In this document: positions 35,560 to 44,872 of the stretch, in pieces | Numbering within the stretch: the first letter of the stretch is position 1 | Layout: every line of letters starts with the position of its first letter | From: Parabacteroides distasonis | Lineage (GTDB): Bacteria; Bacteroidota; Bacteroidia; Bacteroidales; Tannerellaceae | Direction of reading: 5' to 3' | DNA length: 64,000 bases | Assembly: GCA_015060925.1 (NCBI GenBank) | Contig: SUXM01000002.1 | Coordinates: 62,001 to 126,000, forward strand | The notes under the pieces: model-generated | Seen by the model: the letters and a program-made list of their open reading frames with translations, nothing else | The model's database searches: none | What the model was told of the DNA's origin: nothing | Program-made: the position numbers and the translations under genes

Positions 35560-36720
35560 TTAAAGAGCTGATTTAACATCTGTTTCTAACGTCTTCAAAT
35601 CATCCAAACGTTTAACCAAATTTCCTTTACGGTCTATGATAAACAAAGCAGGTAATTGTCTAACATTATACATACCCGCAATTTGAGAATAAACAGACTG
35701 AGGATCACGTACACAAGTCCAAGGCAAATTAGAAGCGGCATTTCTCCAAAAATGAGTATCTGCATCCAATGAAACTTGATATATTTCCAAACCTCGTTTA
35801 TTATATTTAGTATACAACTCTCCTAATTCCATATTTAGAGCTGGTGACCATTCTGCTTGATAAGCCGTAAAATTAACAAGAACAGCTTTTCCTGGAGCAA
35901 TTGAAGAAAGTTTAATAATCTCCCCTTTTACATTTGGCAATTCTATATCCCAATAAGAAATTTCTTCAGTTTTTATATCTAACAAATCAACGGGACGTTG
36001 CGCACGAAGCACTTTCATCGATTGTAATGTCAAATTATGCAAATGCTTAGCTCTTGGACTTTCTGGATAATAACGATCATAACTTGTAGCGACAGCACCA
36101 TAAACCTTTATATCATCCTTGTCATACAAATCAAAAAACAAAAGTCCATCAATTTGCTGGAATAATGCATAATAGGCTGCAGTTGACATTGGAGCTTCAA
36201 AAATACGTTTTCTTGCAATCTCTTTATACAGATTTGCTGCAGCTAAAATCTTTGAACGATAAGTTGTATCAGAAATTATCTTATCCTCATAATCTTTTCT
36301 CAAACGGTTAATCAATTGATTTGCATCCAATTGAGCCAACGTTATTTCTTTTATAATTTCTGAATTTTTTGATCCTTCCACAGTATAAGAGGTAGCAAAT
36401 GTACCAGCATCAGCAACAACAGAGACTGTCTCTACAGAATCTATAGAGAAATTTATCAACTGATTATTTAAACGCAAACGATAAAAATCCGGAAATTCAG
36501 GTCCTTTCTTTGTAAATTTAAATTTACCGTCAGAAGTCAATTTAACTGAATCAAGCGTAATAACATTAGAAATACCCACATTTTCTAAATACATTAATTG
36601 ACCTTCAGCCCCAGTCACAACTCCTTTTACCGTAAAATCTTCAGATTTATTACATGAAGACAATAGGAACAAACATATTCCCAAAAACATCAACAATCGC
36701 ATAGATATCTGTTTCATCAT
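35560..36720 (-). CDS. TlpA/AhpC-like thioredoxin-fold lipoprotein lacking the CXXC site
   Basis: A 386-residue lipoprotein (signal ending LFLLSSC). The N-terminus is DUF4369-like (FTVKGVVTGAEGQLMYLENV), followed by a helical middle and a C-terminal thioredoxin-like domain (residues ~255-386). Relatives read FWATWCGPC at the active site. Here the position reads VNFTAYQAEWSPAL with no cysteine, and the only later Cys is in PWTCVRD. Disulfide exchange is therefore unlikely and a binding or structural role is more probable. The gene has its own promoter and terminator. Confidence 0.83.
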   Translation of the reverse strand: MMKQISMRLLMFLGICLFLLSSCNKSEDFTVKGVVTGAEGQLMYLENVGISNVITLDSVKLTSDGKFKFTKKGPEFPDFYRLRLNNQLINFSIDSVETVSVVADAGTFATSYTVEGSKNSEIIKEITLAQLDANQLINRLRKDYEDKIISDTTYRSKILAAANLYKEIARKRIFEAPMSTAAYYALFQQIDGLLFFDLYDKDDIKVYGAVATSYDRYYPESPRAKHLHNLTLQSMKVLRAQRPVDLLDIKTEEISYWDIELPNVKGEIIKLSSIAPGKAVLVNFTAYQAEWSPALNMELGELYTKYNKRGLEIYQVSLDADTHFWRNAASNLPWTCVRDPQSVYSQIAGMYNVRQLPALFIIDRKGNLVKRLDDLKTLETDVKSAL

Positions 36721-36743
36721 CTTTTTACTTCTTTAATTCGGTG

Positions 36744-36751
36744 CAAATATA
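36744..36751 (-). promoter_or_regulatory. -7 promoter box of the TlpA-like gene
   Basis: Minus-strand TATATTTG, 23 bases upstream of the start. Confidence 0.5.
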
Positions 36752-36866
36752 CATTAATTTACAATTTTGACACTATTATTCACAAAATCTTCCTAGTATT
36801 TTCATAAAAAAGCGTACTTTATTTGTTTTTATTTTCATTTTCATATATTTAGAGCTAAACTTTCAC

Positions 36867-36874
36867 TACCTTTG
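36867..36874 (+). promoter_or_regulatory. -7 promoter box of pnp
   Basis: TACCTTTG fits TAnnTTTG and lies 36 bases before the pnp ATG. Confidence 0.6.
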
Positions 36875-36910
36875 CACCAATTTTACAGATAGAAAAATAA
36901 GAAAAAGATT

Positions 36911-39118
36911 ATGCTTAATCCTATTACAAAGACGATTGAATTGGCTGATGGAAGAACCATCACCATCGAAACCGGGAAATTAGCCAAACAGGCAGACGGT
37001 GCTGTTACCGTCCGCATGGGTAATACCGTATTACTTGCCACTGTTTGTGCAGCTAAAGATGCAAACCCGGGTGTTGATTTCATGCCGTTACAAGTTGAGT
37101 ACAAAGAAAAATTTTCCGCATTTGGCCGTTTTCCAGGTGGTTTTACAAAAAGAGAAGGTAAGGCTTCTGATTACGAAATTTTAACTGCACGTTTAGTCGA
37201 CCGTGCCCTTCGCCCTCTTTTCCCAGATAATTATCATGCAGAAGTATATGTTAACGTCATTCTATTTTCCGCAGACGGGATTGATATGCCTGATGCATTA
37301 GCAGGTCTAGCCGCTTCTGCTGCATTAGCTGTATCAGATATTCCTTTTAACGGACCAATTTCTGAATGCCGTGTAGCTCGTATAGACGGAAAGTATGTAG
37401 TCAACCCTACATTCTCTGAATTGGAGAAAGCTGATATTGATATCATGGTTGGTGCAACCATCGATAACATCATGATGGTTGAAGGAGAGATGAATGAAGT
37501 TCAAGAGTCAGAAATGCTTGAAGCAATTAAAGTTGCACATGAAGCAATTAAAGTTCAATGTCAAGCGCAACTTGAATTATCCGAAGCTTGCGGTAAATTA
37601 GTTAAACGGGAATACTGCCATGAAGTTAACGACGACGAACTTCGCAGCGATATACACGAAAAATGTTATGCAAAAGCATACGAAGTTGCAACTTCTGGAA
37701 CAGACAAACACCAACGAGCTGCAGCATTTGAAGCAATTGTTGAAGAATACAAAGCTCAATTTTCTGAAGAAGAATTGACAGATGAAAAAATCGAAATGAT
37801 TAGTCGTTACTACCATGATGTTGAAAAAGAAGCTATGCGCCGTGCTATCTTAGACGAAGGCAAACGTTTAGATGGTCGTAAAACAACAGAAATTCGTCCT
37901 ATTTGGATTGAAACTGATTGTTTGCCGGGTCCTCACGGTTCTTCTATTTTCACACGTGGTGAAACTCAATCTCTTTCAACAGTGACTTTAGGAACAAAAG
38001 CCGATGAAAAAATCATTGACGATGTATTAGTTCATGATAAAGAACGTTTCCTACTTCATTACAACTTCCCTCCTTTCTCTACAGGTGAAGCAAAAGCTTC
38101 TCGTGGAGTAGGTCGCCGTGAAATTGGTCACGGTCATTTAGCTTGGCGTGCATTGAAACGCATGATACCAGAAAACTACCCTTATGTAGTTCGTGTAATG
38201 TCTGATATCTTAGAATCTAACGGTTCTTCTTCTATGGCTACAGTTTGTGCCGGAACATTAGCATTAAGAGATGCAGGTGTTCCTATGAAAAAACCTGTTT
38301 CAGGTATAGCAATGGGATTGATATCAGAAAATAAAGGTCAAAACTATGCAATTTTATCTGACATTTTAGGAGATGAAGACCACTTGGGCGATATGGACTT
38401 CAAGGTTACAGGAACAGAAGACGGAATCACTGCTACTCAGATGGATATAAAAGTAGATGGTTTGTCTTATGAAATCCTTGAAAACGCATTGGCTCAAGCA
38501 AAAGAAGGTCGTATGCATATTTTAGGCAAAATCATAGAGGCACAACCTGACACTCGTTCAGATTTGAAACCTCATGCTCCAAGAATCGAATCCATGACTA
38601 TCGGTAAAGAATTTATTGGTGCTGTCATTGGACCGGGTGGTAAGATTATCCAAGGTATCCAAGAAAAAACAGGTGCAGTTATTACAATTGAAGAAGAAGA
38701 TGGTGTTGGAAAAATTGAAATTTCAGGCACAAATAAAGCTATAATTGATGCAGCAGTACGTGCTATAAAAAGTATTGTTGCTGTTCCTGAAATTGGAGAA
38801 GTTTATGAAGGTAAAATCTCTTCCATCATGCCTTATGGTGCATTTGTTGAATTCATGCCAGGAAAAGATGGATTGTTACATATCTCTGAAATTGACTGGA
38901 GACGTTTAGAGACTGTAGAACAAGCTGGTTTAAAAGAAGGTGACACTGTCACTATTAAATTAATGGATATAGATCCCAAAACAGGTAAATTCAAATTATC
39001 TCGTAAGGTACTACTTCCTAAACCAGAAGGTTACGAAGAACGCCCTCAAAGAACAGAACGTGGACCAAGAATTGATCGTGGACCTCGTCAGGATCGTGGA
39101 CCTCGTCGTGAACACTAA
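36911..39118 (+). CDS. pnp: Polyribonucleotide nucleotidyltransferase (PNPase)
   Basis: A 735-residue 3'-5' phosphorolytic exoribonuclease of RNA decay. It has two RNase PH domains (N-terminal [14 protein letters not shown]; second domain with [13 protein letters not shown] and [15 protein letters not shown]), a KH domain ([20 protein letters not shown]) and an S1 domain ([21 protein letters not shown]). The C-terminus ends in short Arg-Gly-Pro repeats ([19 protein letters not shown]), a likely RNA-binding tail. Length and order are normal for the family. Confidence 0.97.
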   Translation: MLNPITKTIELADGRTITIETGKLAKQADGAVTVRMGNTVLLATVCAAKDANPGVDFMPLQVEYKEKFSAFGRFPGGFTKREGKASDYEILTARLVDRALRPLFPDNYHAEVYVNVILFSADGIDMPDALAGLAASAALAVSDIPFNGPISECRVARIDGKYVVNPTFSELEKADIDIMVGATIDNIMMVEGEMNEVQESEMLEAIKVAHEAIKVQCQAQLELSEACGKLVKREYCHEVNDDELRSDIHEKCYAKAYEVATSGTDKHQRAAAFEAIVEEYKAQFSEEELTDEKIEMISRYYHDVEKEAMRRAILDEGKRLDGRKTTEIRPIWIETDCLPGPHGSSIFTRGETQSLSTVTLGTKADEKIIDDVLVHDKERFLLHYNFPPFSTGEAKASRGVGRREIGHGHLAWRALKRMIPENYPYVVRVMSDILESNGSSSMATVCAGTLALRDAGVPMKKPVSGIAMGLISENKGQNYAILSDILGDEDHLGDMDFKVTGTEDGITATQMDIKVDGLSYEILENALAQAKEGRMHILGKIIEAQPDTRSDLKPHAPRIESMTIGKEFIGAVIGPGGKIIQGIQEKTGAVITIEEEDGVGKIEISGTNKAIIDAAVRAIKSIVAVPEIGEVYEGKISSIMPYGAFVEFMPGKDGLLHISEIDWRRLETVEQAGLKEGDTVTIKLMDIDPKTGKFKLSRKVLLPKPEGYEERPQRTERGPRIDRGPRQDRGPRREH

Positions 39119-39131
39119 TTAGAGTCAATAT

Positions 39132-39173
39132 AAAAAAAGGAGAAAGAACTCAATGAGAACTTTCTCCTTTTTT
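39132..39173. terminator. Bidirectional terminator between pnp and fumarase
   Basis: AAAAAAGGAGAAAG (39133-39146) pairs with CTTTCTCCTTTTTT (39160-39173), with A/T runs on both sides. Confidence 0.85.
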
Positions 39174-39188
39174 ATTTCTTAATAATGA

Positions 39189-40832
39189 TTACTTAGCACA
39201 ACCAGCACAACGCGGTTTAATTTGTTTAAAGAAATCATTGCCTTTGTTATCAACGAGGATAAATGCAGGGAAATCTTCCACTTGAATCTTCCAAATTGCC
39301 TCCATACCTAATTCCGGATATTCTACACACTCAATACTCTTTATATTATTTTGAGCCAAAATAGCCGCTGGACCACCAATACTACCCAAATAGAAACCTC
39401 CATGTTTCTTACAAGCATCTGTAACTTGTTGACTACGATTACCTTTAGCCAACATAATCATACTACCGCCATGGCTTTGGAACAGATCTACATAAGGATC
39501 CATACGACCAGCCGTAGTCGGTCCCATAGAACCACAAGCCATACCTACAGGAGTCTTAGCCGGTCCTGCATAATAAATCGGATGATCTTTGATATATTGA
39601 GGCAATTCCTCACCTTTATCCAAACGTTCTTTTAATTTTGCATGAGCAATGTCACGACCTACAATAATCGTTCCATTTAATGAAAGACGTGTTGCGACCG
39701 GATATTTATCCAAAATCTTCAGTATTTCTTCCATCGGTTGATTCAAATCAATTTTAACAGCATCGCCTTCACCTGCCTGACGTAATTCTTCTGGAATCAA
39801 TTCTCCAGGATGACTATCTAACTTCTCAATCCAAATACCCTCTTTATTAATCTTACACTTAATATTACGATCTGCAGAACAACTAACACCCAAACCTACT
39901 GGACATGAAGCACCATGACGAGGTAAACGGACTATACGAATATCATGCGCCAAATATTTACCACCAAACTGTGCGCCTAAACCTATATTATGTACCTCTT
40001 CCAATACCTGTTTTTCCAATTCAACATCACGGAAGGCACGACCATATTCATTTCCAGTTGTTGGCAGGTTATCATAAAAACGAGTAGAAGCCAACTTTAC
40101 AGTCAATAAGTTCTTTTCAGCTGAAGTTCCTCCAATTACTACAGCGATATGATATGGAGGACAAGCCGCTGTTCCTAAAGTCTTAATCTTTTCGATTATA
40201 AACGGGACCAATGTACCCGGATTCAAAATAGCCTTTGTTTCTTGATATAAGTATGTTTTATTTGCAGAACCTCCCCCTTTTGTCACACAAAGGAAATGAT
40301 ACTCCATTCCTTCTGTTGCTTCAATATCAATCTGTGCTGGCAAGTTACATTTTGTATTAACTTCGTCATACATATTCAACGGAGCATTCTGAGAATATCG
40401 CAAGTTCTCCTCTGTATAAGTCTTGAAAACGCCTAAAGACAAGGCCTCTTCATCACAATAACCTGTCCATACTTGCTGTCCTTTTTCTCCATGGATAATT
40501 GCAGTACCAGTATCTTGACAGAAAGGAAGCACTCCTTTAGCTGCTACTTCTGCATTTCGCAAGAAAGTCAACGCCACATATTTATCGTTATCACTTGCTT
40601 CCGGATCGTTCAGTATTTTAGCGACCTGTTCATTATGTGAACGGCGAAGCATAAAAGAGACATCCCGAAAGGCTGCATTCGCCATTGCTGTAAGCCCCTC
40701 TTTTTCTACTTTCAAAATTGGGTTTCCTTCAAATTCAGAAACCGAGACATAATCTTTGGTAAGCAGATAATACTCTGTTGTATCCGGTCCCAGTGGGAAC
40801 ATCGGTTGATAATGAAACGGAGTTGTTGCCAT
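39189..40832 (-). CDS. Fumarate hydratase class I (iron-sulfur)
   Basis: A 547-residue class I fumarase that interconverts fumarate and malate using an oxygen-sensitive [4Fe-4S] cluster. It carries both fused parts: the alpha-type region ([25 protein letters not shown]) and the beta-type region ([25 protein letters not shown], given by its span near residues 430-455). It fits an anaerobe running the reductive branch from malate to succinate. It stands alone, with a -7 box upstream at 40888-40895. Confidence 0.95.
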   Translation of the reverse strand: MATTPFHYQPMFPLGPDTTEYYLLTKDYVSVSEFEGNPILKVEKEGLTAMANAAFRDVSFMLRRSHNEQVAKILNDPEASDNDKYVALTFLRNAEVAAKGVLPFCQDTGTAIIHGEKGQQVWTGYCDEEALSLGVFKTYTEENLRYSQNAPLNMYDEVNTKCNLPAQIDIEATEGMEYHFLCVTKGGGSANKTYLYQETKAILNPGTLVPFIIEKIKTLGTAACPPYHIAVVIGGTSAEKNLLTVKLASTRFYDNLPTTGNEYGRAFRDVELEKQVLEEVHNIGLGAQFGGKYLAHDIRIVRLPRHGASCPVGLGVSCSADRNIKCKINKEGIWIEKLDSHPGELIPEELRQAGEGDAVKIDLNQPMEEILKILDKYPVATRLSLNGTIIVGRDIAHAKLKERLDKGEELPQYIKDHPIYYAGPAKTPVGMACGSMGPTTAGRMDPYVDLFQSHGGSMIMLAKGNRSQQVTDACKKHGGFYLGSIGGPAAILAQNNIKSIECVEYPELGMEAIWKIQVEDFPAFILVDNKGNDFFKQIKPRCAGCAK

Positions 40833-40887
40833 AGTGTATATTACATTTATTAATTATAACTGTTTACATTCTTTTCAAACGGTTTGG

Positions 40888-40895
40888 CAAACTTA
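40888..40895 (-). promoter_or_regulatory. -7 promoter box of the fumarase gene
   Basis: Minus-strand TAAGTTTG fits TAnnTTTG, 55 bases upstream of the ATG. Confidence 0.5.
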
Positions 40896-40898
40896 ACG

Positions 40899-40937
40899 AA
40901 AAATACCCGAATGATTTATACATCCAGGTATTTTTTT
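40899..40937 (-). terminator. Terminator of the PepSY-like gene pair
   Basis: AAAAATACC (40899-40907) pairs with GGTATTTTT. On the minus strand the hairpin ends in a T-run. It partly neighbours the fumarase promoter. Confidence 0.65.
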
Positions 40938-40994
40938 AACTATAATAATTAGAGATATATCCAAAAACTACAACATCCAAACTTCCTCCTAATC

Positions 40995-41480
40995 TTAAAC
41001 CGGAAGCAGATCCATATAACCTTTATCCCTATTACCAGTCTTCACATCTATCAAAATTCCATTCAACGAATAATACAGATCCAACTCTTTATTTCCTTGC
41101 TCCACCTCCAATACATAAACAGTATCCAAAGTATTCCGTTCTATCATATCCACATCATCCACCCGCCACGTTGCATATTGACTTTGACTAAAAGAGCCTT
41201 GTATTACATCTGGAATCAATATGAATGGTACATCTATCTCTGTCATATACCAAACCCCGTTATTATCAAACCAAGCCTCCATATCCACCTGGTTCTGTTC
41301 AAAGTCTACAACAACATAATTATCAAGTATTTTCCACTCTACATCCTTTGCTAATGGATATTTATCCTCAAAAACCGTCAATGTAGCCGTACTTACAAAA
41401 TCCGGAACTCTGTTATCATCATTGCAACTTGGTAAAATAAACAAGCATAAAAGAAGAAATACTAACAAATTTGTTTTCAT
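40995..41480 (-). CDS. PepSY-like (DUF2874-type) lipoprotein
   Basis: A 161-residue lipoprotein (MKTNLLVFLLLCLFILPSC) with acidic residues after the lipid Cys (CNDDN), suggesting surface display. It holds repeated PepSY-like units: a helix-type segment (TLTVFEDKYPLAKDVEWKIL) followed by strands (VVVDFEQNQVDMEAWFDNNGVWYMTEID). Such proteins occur in pairs in Bacteroidales and may bind or inhibit extracellular enzymes; the function is not proven. The 41480 start gives the better signal peptide. It follows a related gene by 36 bases. Confidence 0.75.
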   Translation of the reverse strand: MKTNLLVFLLLCLFILPSCNDDNRVPDFVSTATLTVFEDKYPLAKDVEWKILDNYVVVDFEQNQVDMEAWFDNNGVWYMTEIDVPFILIPDVIQGSFSQSQYATWRVDDVDMIERNTLDTVYVLEVEQGNKELDLYYSLNGILIDVKTGNRDKGYMDLLPV

Positions 41481-41516
41481 AATATTTATCCTCATCTTAA
41501 TTACAAGAATGAATGT

Positions 41517-41954
41517 TTAATCATCTATATCTATCAAACGGATATTCTTGTCAAATTCCAATGACAAACCTTTTGACAACTCAACTTCATATCCCCGATT
41601 CTCCTTCTCTATTTGTACCACTTTCTGATCAGGATAATGCGTTTGCACATGATGTTTAATGGCTTTCGGTATAATTTCGGAAGGGACAACAGAGTTTCTA
41701 CAATCTACATTCGTCCAAATACCATTCTTATCAAACTCAATCCGACTACGGTTTGTAAAGATTACCTCATATTTCTTGTCAAAGAAATCATTTTCCCTTT
41801 TTACCAAAGTAACCTTTTCCTGAGGGAAAAAGATCTTCACAAAAATTTGCGCCTTTTCAGGCAACTGGTCAAAACGAATAGGACGGCCGTCATCTGCATA
41901 TAGCCCTACACCTACCATGAACAAACAAACAAATAATACCCAAAACTTTCTCAT
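41517..41954 (-). CDS. PepSY-like secreted protein
   Basis: A 145-residue protein with a signal peptide (MRKFWVLFVCLFMVGVGLYA). Two PepSY-like repeats follow: LPEKAQIFVKIFFPQEKVTLVKRE with YEVIFTNRSRIEFDKNGIWTNVD, then IPKAIKHHVQTHYPDQKVVQIEKE with YEVELSKGLSLEFDKNIRLIDID. Unlike its neighbour it has no lipid Cys, so it is probably periplasmic. The two genes likely form one transcript ending at 40899-40937. Confidence 0.8.
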   Translation of the reverse strand: MRKFWVLFVCLFMVGVGLYADDGRPIRFDQLPEKAQIFVKIFFPQEKVTLVKRENDFFDKKYEVIFTNRSRIEFDKNGIWTNVDCRNSVVPSEIIPKAIKHHVQTHYPDQKVVQIEKENRGYEVELSKGLSLEFDKNIRLIDIDD

Positions 41955-42073
41955 TATAACCTTCTTTTAATTTGACAATATCTTTTTTATTTACGTAATC
42001 TATGATAACGCAACATAGATATGAATTTAAAAAAGTAAGTCCAATAATTGTTTATTATTCCACCCTTCTTTTT

Positions 42074-42104
42074 ATTGATTATTTCAGCATTTTACATAAA
42101 TTTG
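42074..42104 (+). promoter_or_regulatory. Promoter of the phosphoesterase-protease operon
   Basis: ATTG (42074-42077) and TAAATTTG (42097-42104), 19 bases apart, form a -33/-7 pair. This rules out the in-frame ATG at 42048 as the start. Confidence 0.6.
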
Positions 42105-42134
42105 TATTACCGAATTAACATATCATACAAAATT

Positions 42135-43079
42135 ATGAACAGACGATTATTTTTAGGAGGATTGGTAGCTTTAAGTTGCCAAGGGAGATTATGGAAAACA
42201 CATGCTTCCTCTCTTTCTCGCCAGTCGGAGAAATATAATAAAAAAATAGGATTTGATGAGAACCTGATTATATTCATATCTGATACACATATCCAGCCAG
42301 AAGGTTACACGATCGAATGGTTCGATAAAATAGCTAAAGAGATTTTAGCAATGCGTCCTCTACCACGTAACATTATAAATTTAGGAGACCTGGCTCATCT
42401 TTATGGCAAAGAGGAAGATTACCGGGTCGCTAAAGAATTGTTCGCTCCTTTAGAAGAGGCTGGAATCAGAGTCACACATGCAATGGGGAATCATGACCGA
42501 AGAGATTATTTTACTAAAGTTTTTCCAGAAAAAGCAGCTTTAACCTCTTGTCCAGACAGGATTGTTTCTATTGTAGAAACACCCCATGCCGACGTAATCG
42601 TATTGGACTCATTGCAACAAAGTGAAGATGAGAATAAATGGATTACCCCTGGAAATATTGATGAAGCACAACGCGAATGGCTGAAACAGACCCTACAGCA
42701 ATACAGTAAACCTGTTTTCATCGTAGCCCACCATCCACTAAATGAGGTAAAACTGGGTAACATTATTTTTAAAAGTCCAACTTGTTGCGGATATATCCAT
42801 GGGCATGATCATCGTTGGCGTCCCGGTTGGGATCAAAAAGACTGGAAAACACACGAGGTATTGCGTACCCTTTGTTTGCCTTCAACAGGTTATTGGGGGG
42901 ATATTGGTTATGCATGTATGAAACTGGAAGAAAGACAAGCAACTGTCATGCTCGAACAACGGGACTACTTCTTCCCTAAACCCTTACAGGATGGAGAAGA
43001 AAAGCCTTTGCAATGGAAACTAATAGAAGAAGACAACAAAGGATTACAATGTCGTTTTTCTTATATAAGATCAAAATAA
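42135..43079 (+). CDS. Metallophosphoesterase (calcineurin-like)
   Basis: A 314-residue phosphoesterase with all family metal motifs: SDTHIQPEG (D-x-H), NLGDLAHLYG, GNHDRRD, VAHHPLN and HGHDHRW. The N-terminus MNRRLFLGGLVAL has a twin-arginine look and suggests export. Substrate unknown; it could be a nucleotidase or other phosphoesterase. It is three bases before a Lys-C-like protease gene, with which it must be cotranscribed. Confidence 0.85.
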   Translation: MNRRLFLGGLVALSCQGRLWKTHASSLSRQSEKYNKKIGFDENLIIFISDTHIQPEGYTIEWFDKIAKEILAMRPLPRNIINLGDLAHLYGKEEDYRVAKELFAPLEEAGIRVTHAMGNHDRRDYFTKVFPEKAALTSCPDRIVSIVETPHADVIVLDSLQQSEDENKWITPGNIDEAQREWLKQTLQQYSKPVFIVAHHPLNEVKLGNIIFKSPTCCGYIHGHDHRWRPGWDQKDWKTHEVLRTLCLPSTGYWGDIGYACMKLEERQATVMLEQRDYFFPKPLQDGEEKPLQWKLIEEDNKGLQCRFSYIRSK

Positions 43080-43082
43080 ACT

Positions 43083-44729
43083 ATGCTTAAACTTATCCTT
43101 ATAGGTATAGGTTGTCTGTTTACCTGTTTGATAGGCCATGCGCAGATCAGTATCGGTGGACAACCACTACCTTATATTATGACAAAAAGCCTATCAAAAG
43201 AGTTATTTATCCAAATGCCTCCGTTCAACTTAGAAGAACAATTACAGATAGATGCTTTGGAATCAACTGATTTGCGTAACGGTTATCGTTTTGCCTACAA
43301 ATTCATGGGGAATTACACACCGGATAATTCCGGAATCCGATTTACACTACCAGATGGGACAAAAGTTTGGAGATTAGGGATTCACTCCCCTAAAGCCTAT
43401 TCTCTAAATGTCTTATTTAGTGAATACCATCTACCAGAAGGAGCACGTCTGTTTCTCTACAATGAAGAACAAACGGAAATACTGGGCGCATTCAGCCATT
43501 TAAATAACTCCAAATTAGGATTATTACCTATCGCCCCTCTTTTAGGAGACAAGATAATCATCGAATACCAAGAACCAGCTAAAGTTTCATTTCCAGGGAA
43601 ATTAACCCTGGGAGAGATCAATCATGGATACCGCCAAATCCGGGTGTCAGAACCACAACCCGATCAATCAAGTTTCTGGTGCATGCCTCCTGTCGCTTGT
43701 TTTCAAGACACCACCACCCGTTACAACGAAATCGAAAGAAGTATTGTCTTGTTAATCATTAATGGGACAACAAGTTGTTCAGGGACATTACTCAATAATA
43801 CAGCTAACGACAAGACACCTTATATTTTAACAGCATCTCACTGCCTTAACGGACAATTTCAAATACAAAATCCAGACTATGAAAAGATTGCAGGCAGTAT
43901 AATTTGTTACTTTAATTATAACAGTCCACAGTGCAACCCTGTTGAACCCGGACATACAGACCAAACATTAGCTTCTGCCCACTTTAGGGCAGCCAACGAA
44001 GCAACAGACATGGCTCTTTTGGAATTATTAAATAAACCTCCAACCGAATATAACGCTTATTATGCTGGATGGAACGCACAAAATAATGGGGATGCCCCTT
44101 ATATATGTATCCACCATCCTAATGGATCACCCAAAAGGATAATAATCACAGAGGGAGAGGTGGAACTCACCTCCTATGTCATTCAAGAAATGGATTTTAC
44201 CCCCAATAGCCATTGGAAAGTAGACCGTTGGTCTATTGGCTGTACAGCCGGAGGCTCGTCTGGGTCTCCGCTTATTGATGCCAACAATCACGTTATAGGA
44301 GGATTAACCGGTGGTGCCTCCTACTGTAATTCTCCTATTAACGATTATTTTTTTTCCATACAAAAAAGTTGGTCAAACCCAACAGATAGTAGCAAACAAC
44401 TCAAGTATTGGCTGGATCCCATCGGGAACGACTTCCCTCCTATTTGTAAAGGATTAGATTCCAATCAAACAACAGCATCATTAAAGAACATGATACTGAC
44501 TGGCACAAACATCTCGGTAGATAATAGCCGACAGGTTCTGCATATCAAGTTGAAAGAATTTATAAATCACGCAACATTTATTTTAGTCTCGTTAGACGGA
44601 AAAATAATCAAACAAAGTACACTTACCAATCAAGAGACCACTGTAATAGTTGGTCCAGTACCATCGGGAGTTTATATTGCACAAATTATTTATAATGACG
44701 AATTTGAGACTAAAAAGGTAATATTTTGA
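43083..44729 (+). CDS. Lys-C-like trypsin-fold serine protease with T9SS sorting tail
   Basis: A 548-residue secreted protease. It has a signal peptide (MLKLILIGIGCLFTCLIGHAQ), an N-terminal beta-rich prodomain of about 200 residues, and a lysyl-endopeptidase-like S1 domain. The triad is seen as His in LTASHCL, Asp in TDMALLEL and Ser in GGSSGSPL. The final ~75 residues (ATFILVSLDGKIIKQSTL ... VPSGVYIAQIIYNDEFETKKVIF, outline only) fit a T9SS type A sorting domain, so export through PorU/PorV is expected. It pairs with the upstream phosphoesterase gene. Confidence 0.87.
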   Translation: MLKLILIGIGCLFTCLIGHAQISIGGQPLPYIMTKSLSKELFIQMPPFNLEEQLQIDALESTDLRNGYRFAYKFMGNYTPDNSGIRFTLPDGTKVWRLGIHSPKAYSLNVLFSEYHLPEGARLFLYNEEQTEILGAFSHLNNSKLGLLPIAPLLGDKIIIEYQEPAKVSFPGKLTLGEINHGYRQIRVSEPQPDQSSFWCMPPVACFQDTTTRYNEIERSIVLLIINGTTSCSGTLLNNTANDKTPYILTASHCLNGQFQIQNPDYEKIAGSIICYFNYNSPQCNPVEPGHTDQTLASAHFRAANEATDMALLELLNKPPTEYNAYYAGWNAQNNGDAPYICIHHPNGSPKRIIITEGEVELTSYVIQEMDFTPNSHWKVDRWSIGCTAGGSSGSPLIDANNHVIGGLTGGASYCNSPINDYFFSIQKSWSNPTDSSKQLKYWLDPIGNDFPPICKGLDSNQTTASLKNMILTGTNISVDNSRQVLHIKLKEFINHATFILVSLDGKIIKQSTLTNQETTVIVGPVPSGVYIAQIIYNDEFETKKVIF

Positions 44730-44792
44730 CTAAAATAAGTACAAAGCAAAAGATTTTGTCATTGTAAATCATTATAAAATAAAAAAAAAGCA

Positions 44793-44800
44793 TAATTTTG
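44793..44800 (+). promoter_or_regulatory. -7 promoter box of the TPR lipoprotein gene
   Basis: TAATTTTG fits TAnnTTTG and lies 72 bases before the ATG. Confidence 0.55.
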
Positions 44801-44872
44801 CACCTTAATTAGAAAAGGTACATTCATAAGATTCAATAAACATATAATTATTAATAAACTCACATCAAAATT

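Noticed and set aside
42048-42134. Upstream start for the metallophosphoesterase
   Set aside because: It lies before the -33/-7 pair; the ATG at 42135 gives a twin-arginine-like signal peptide.
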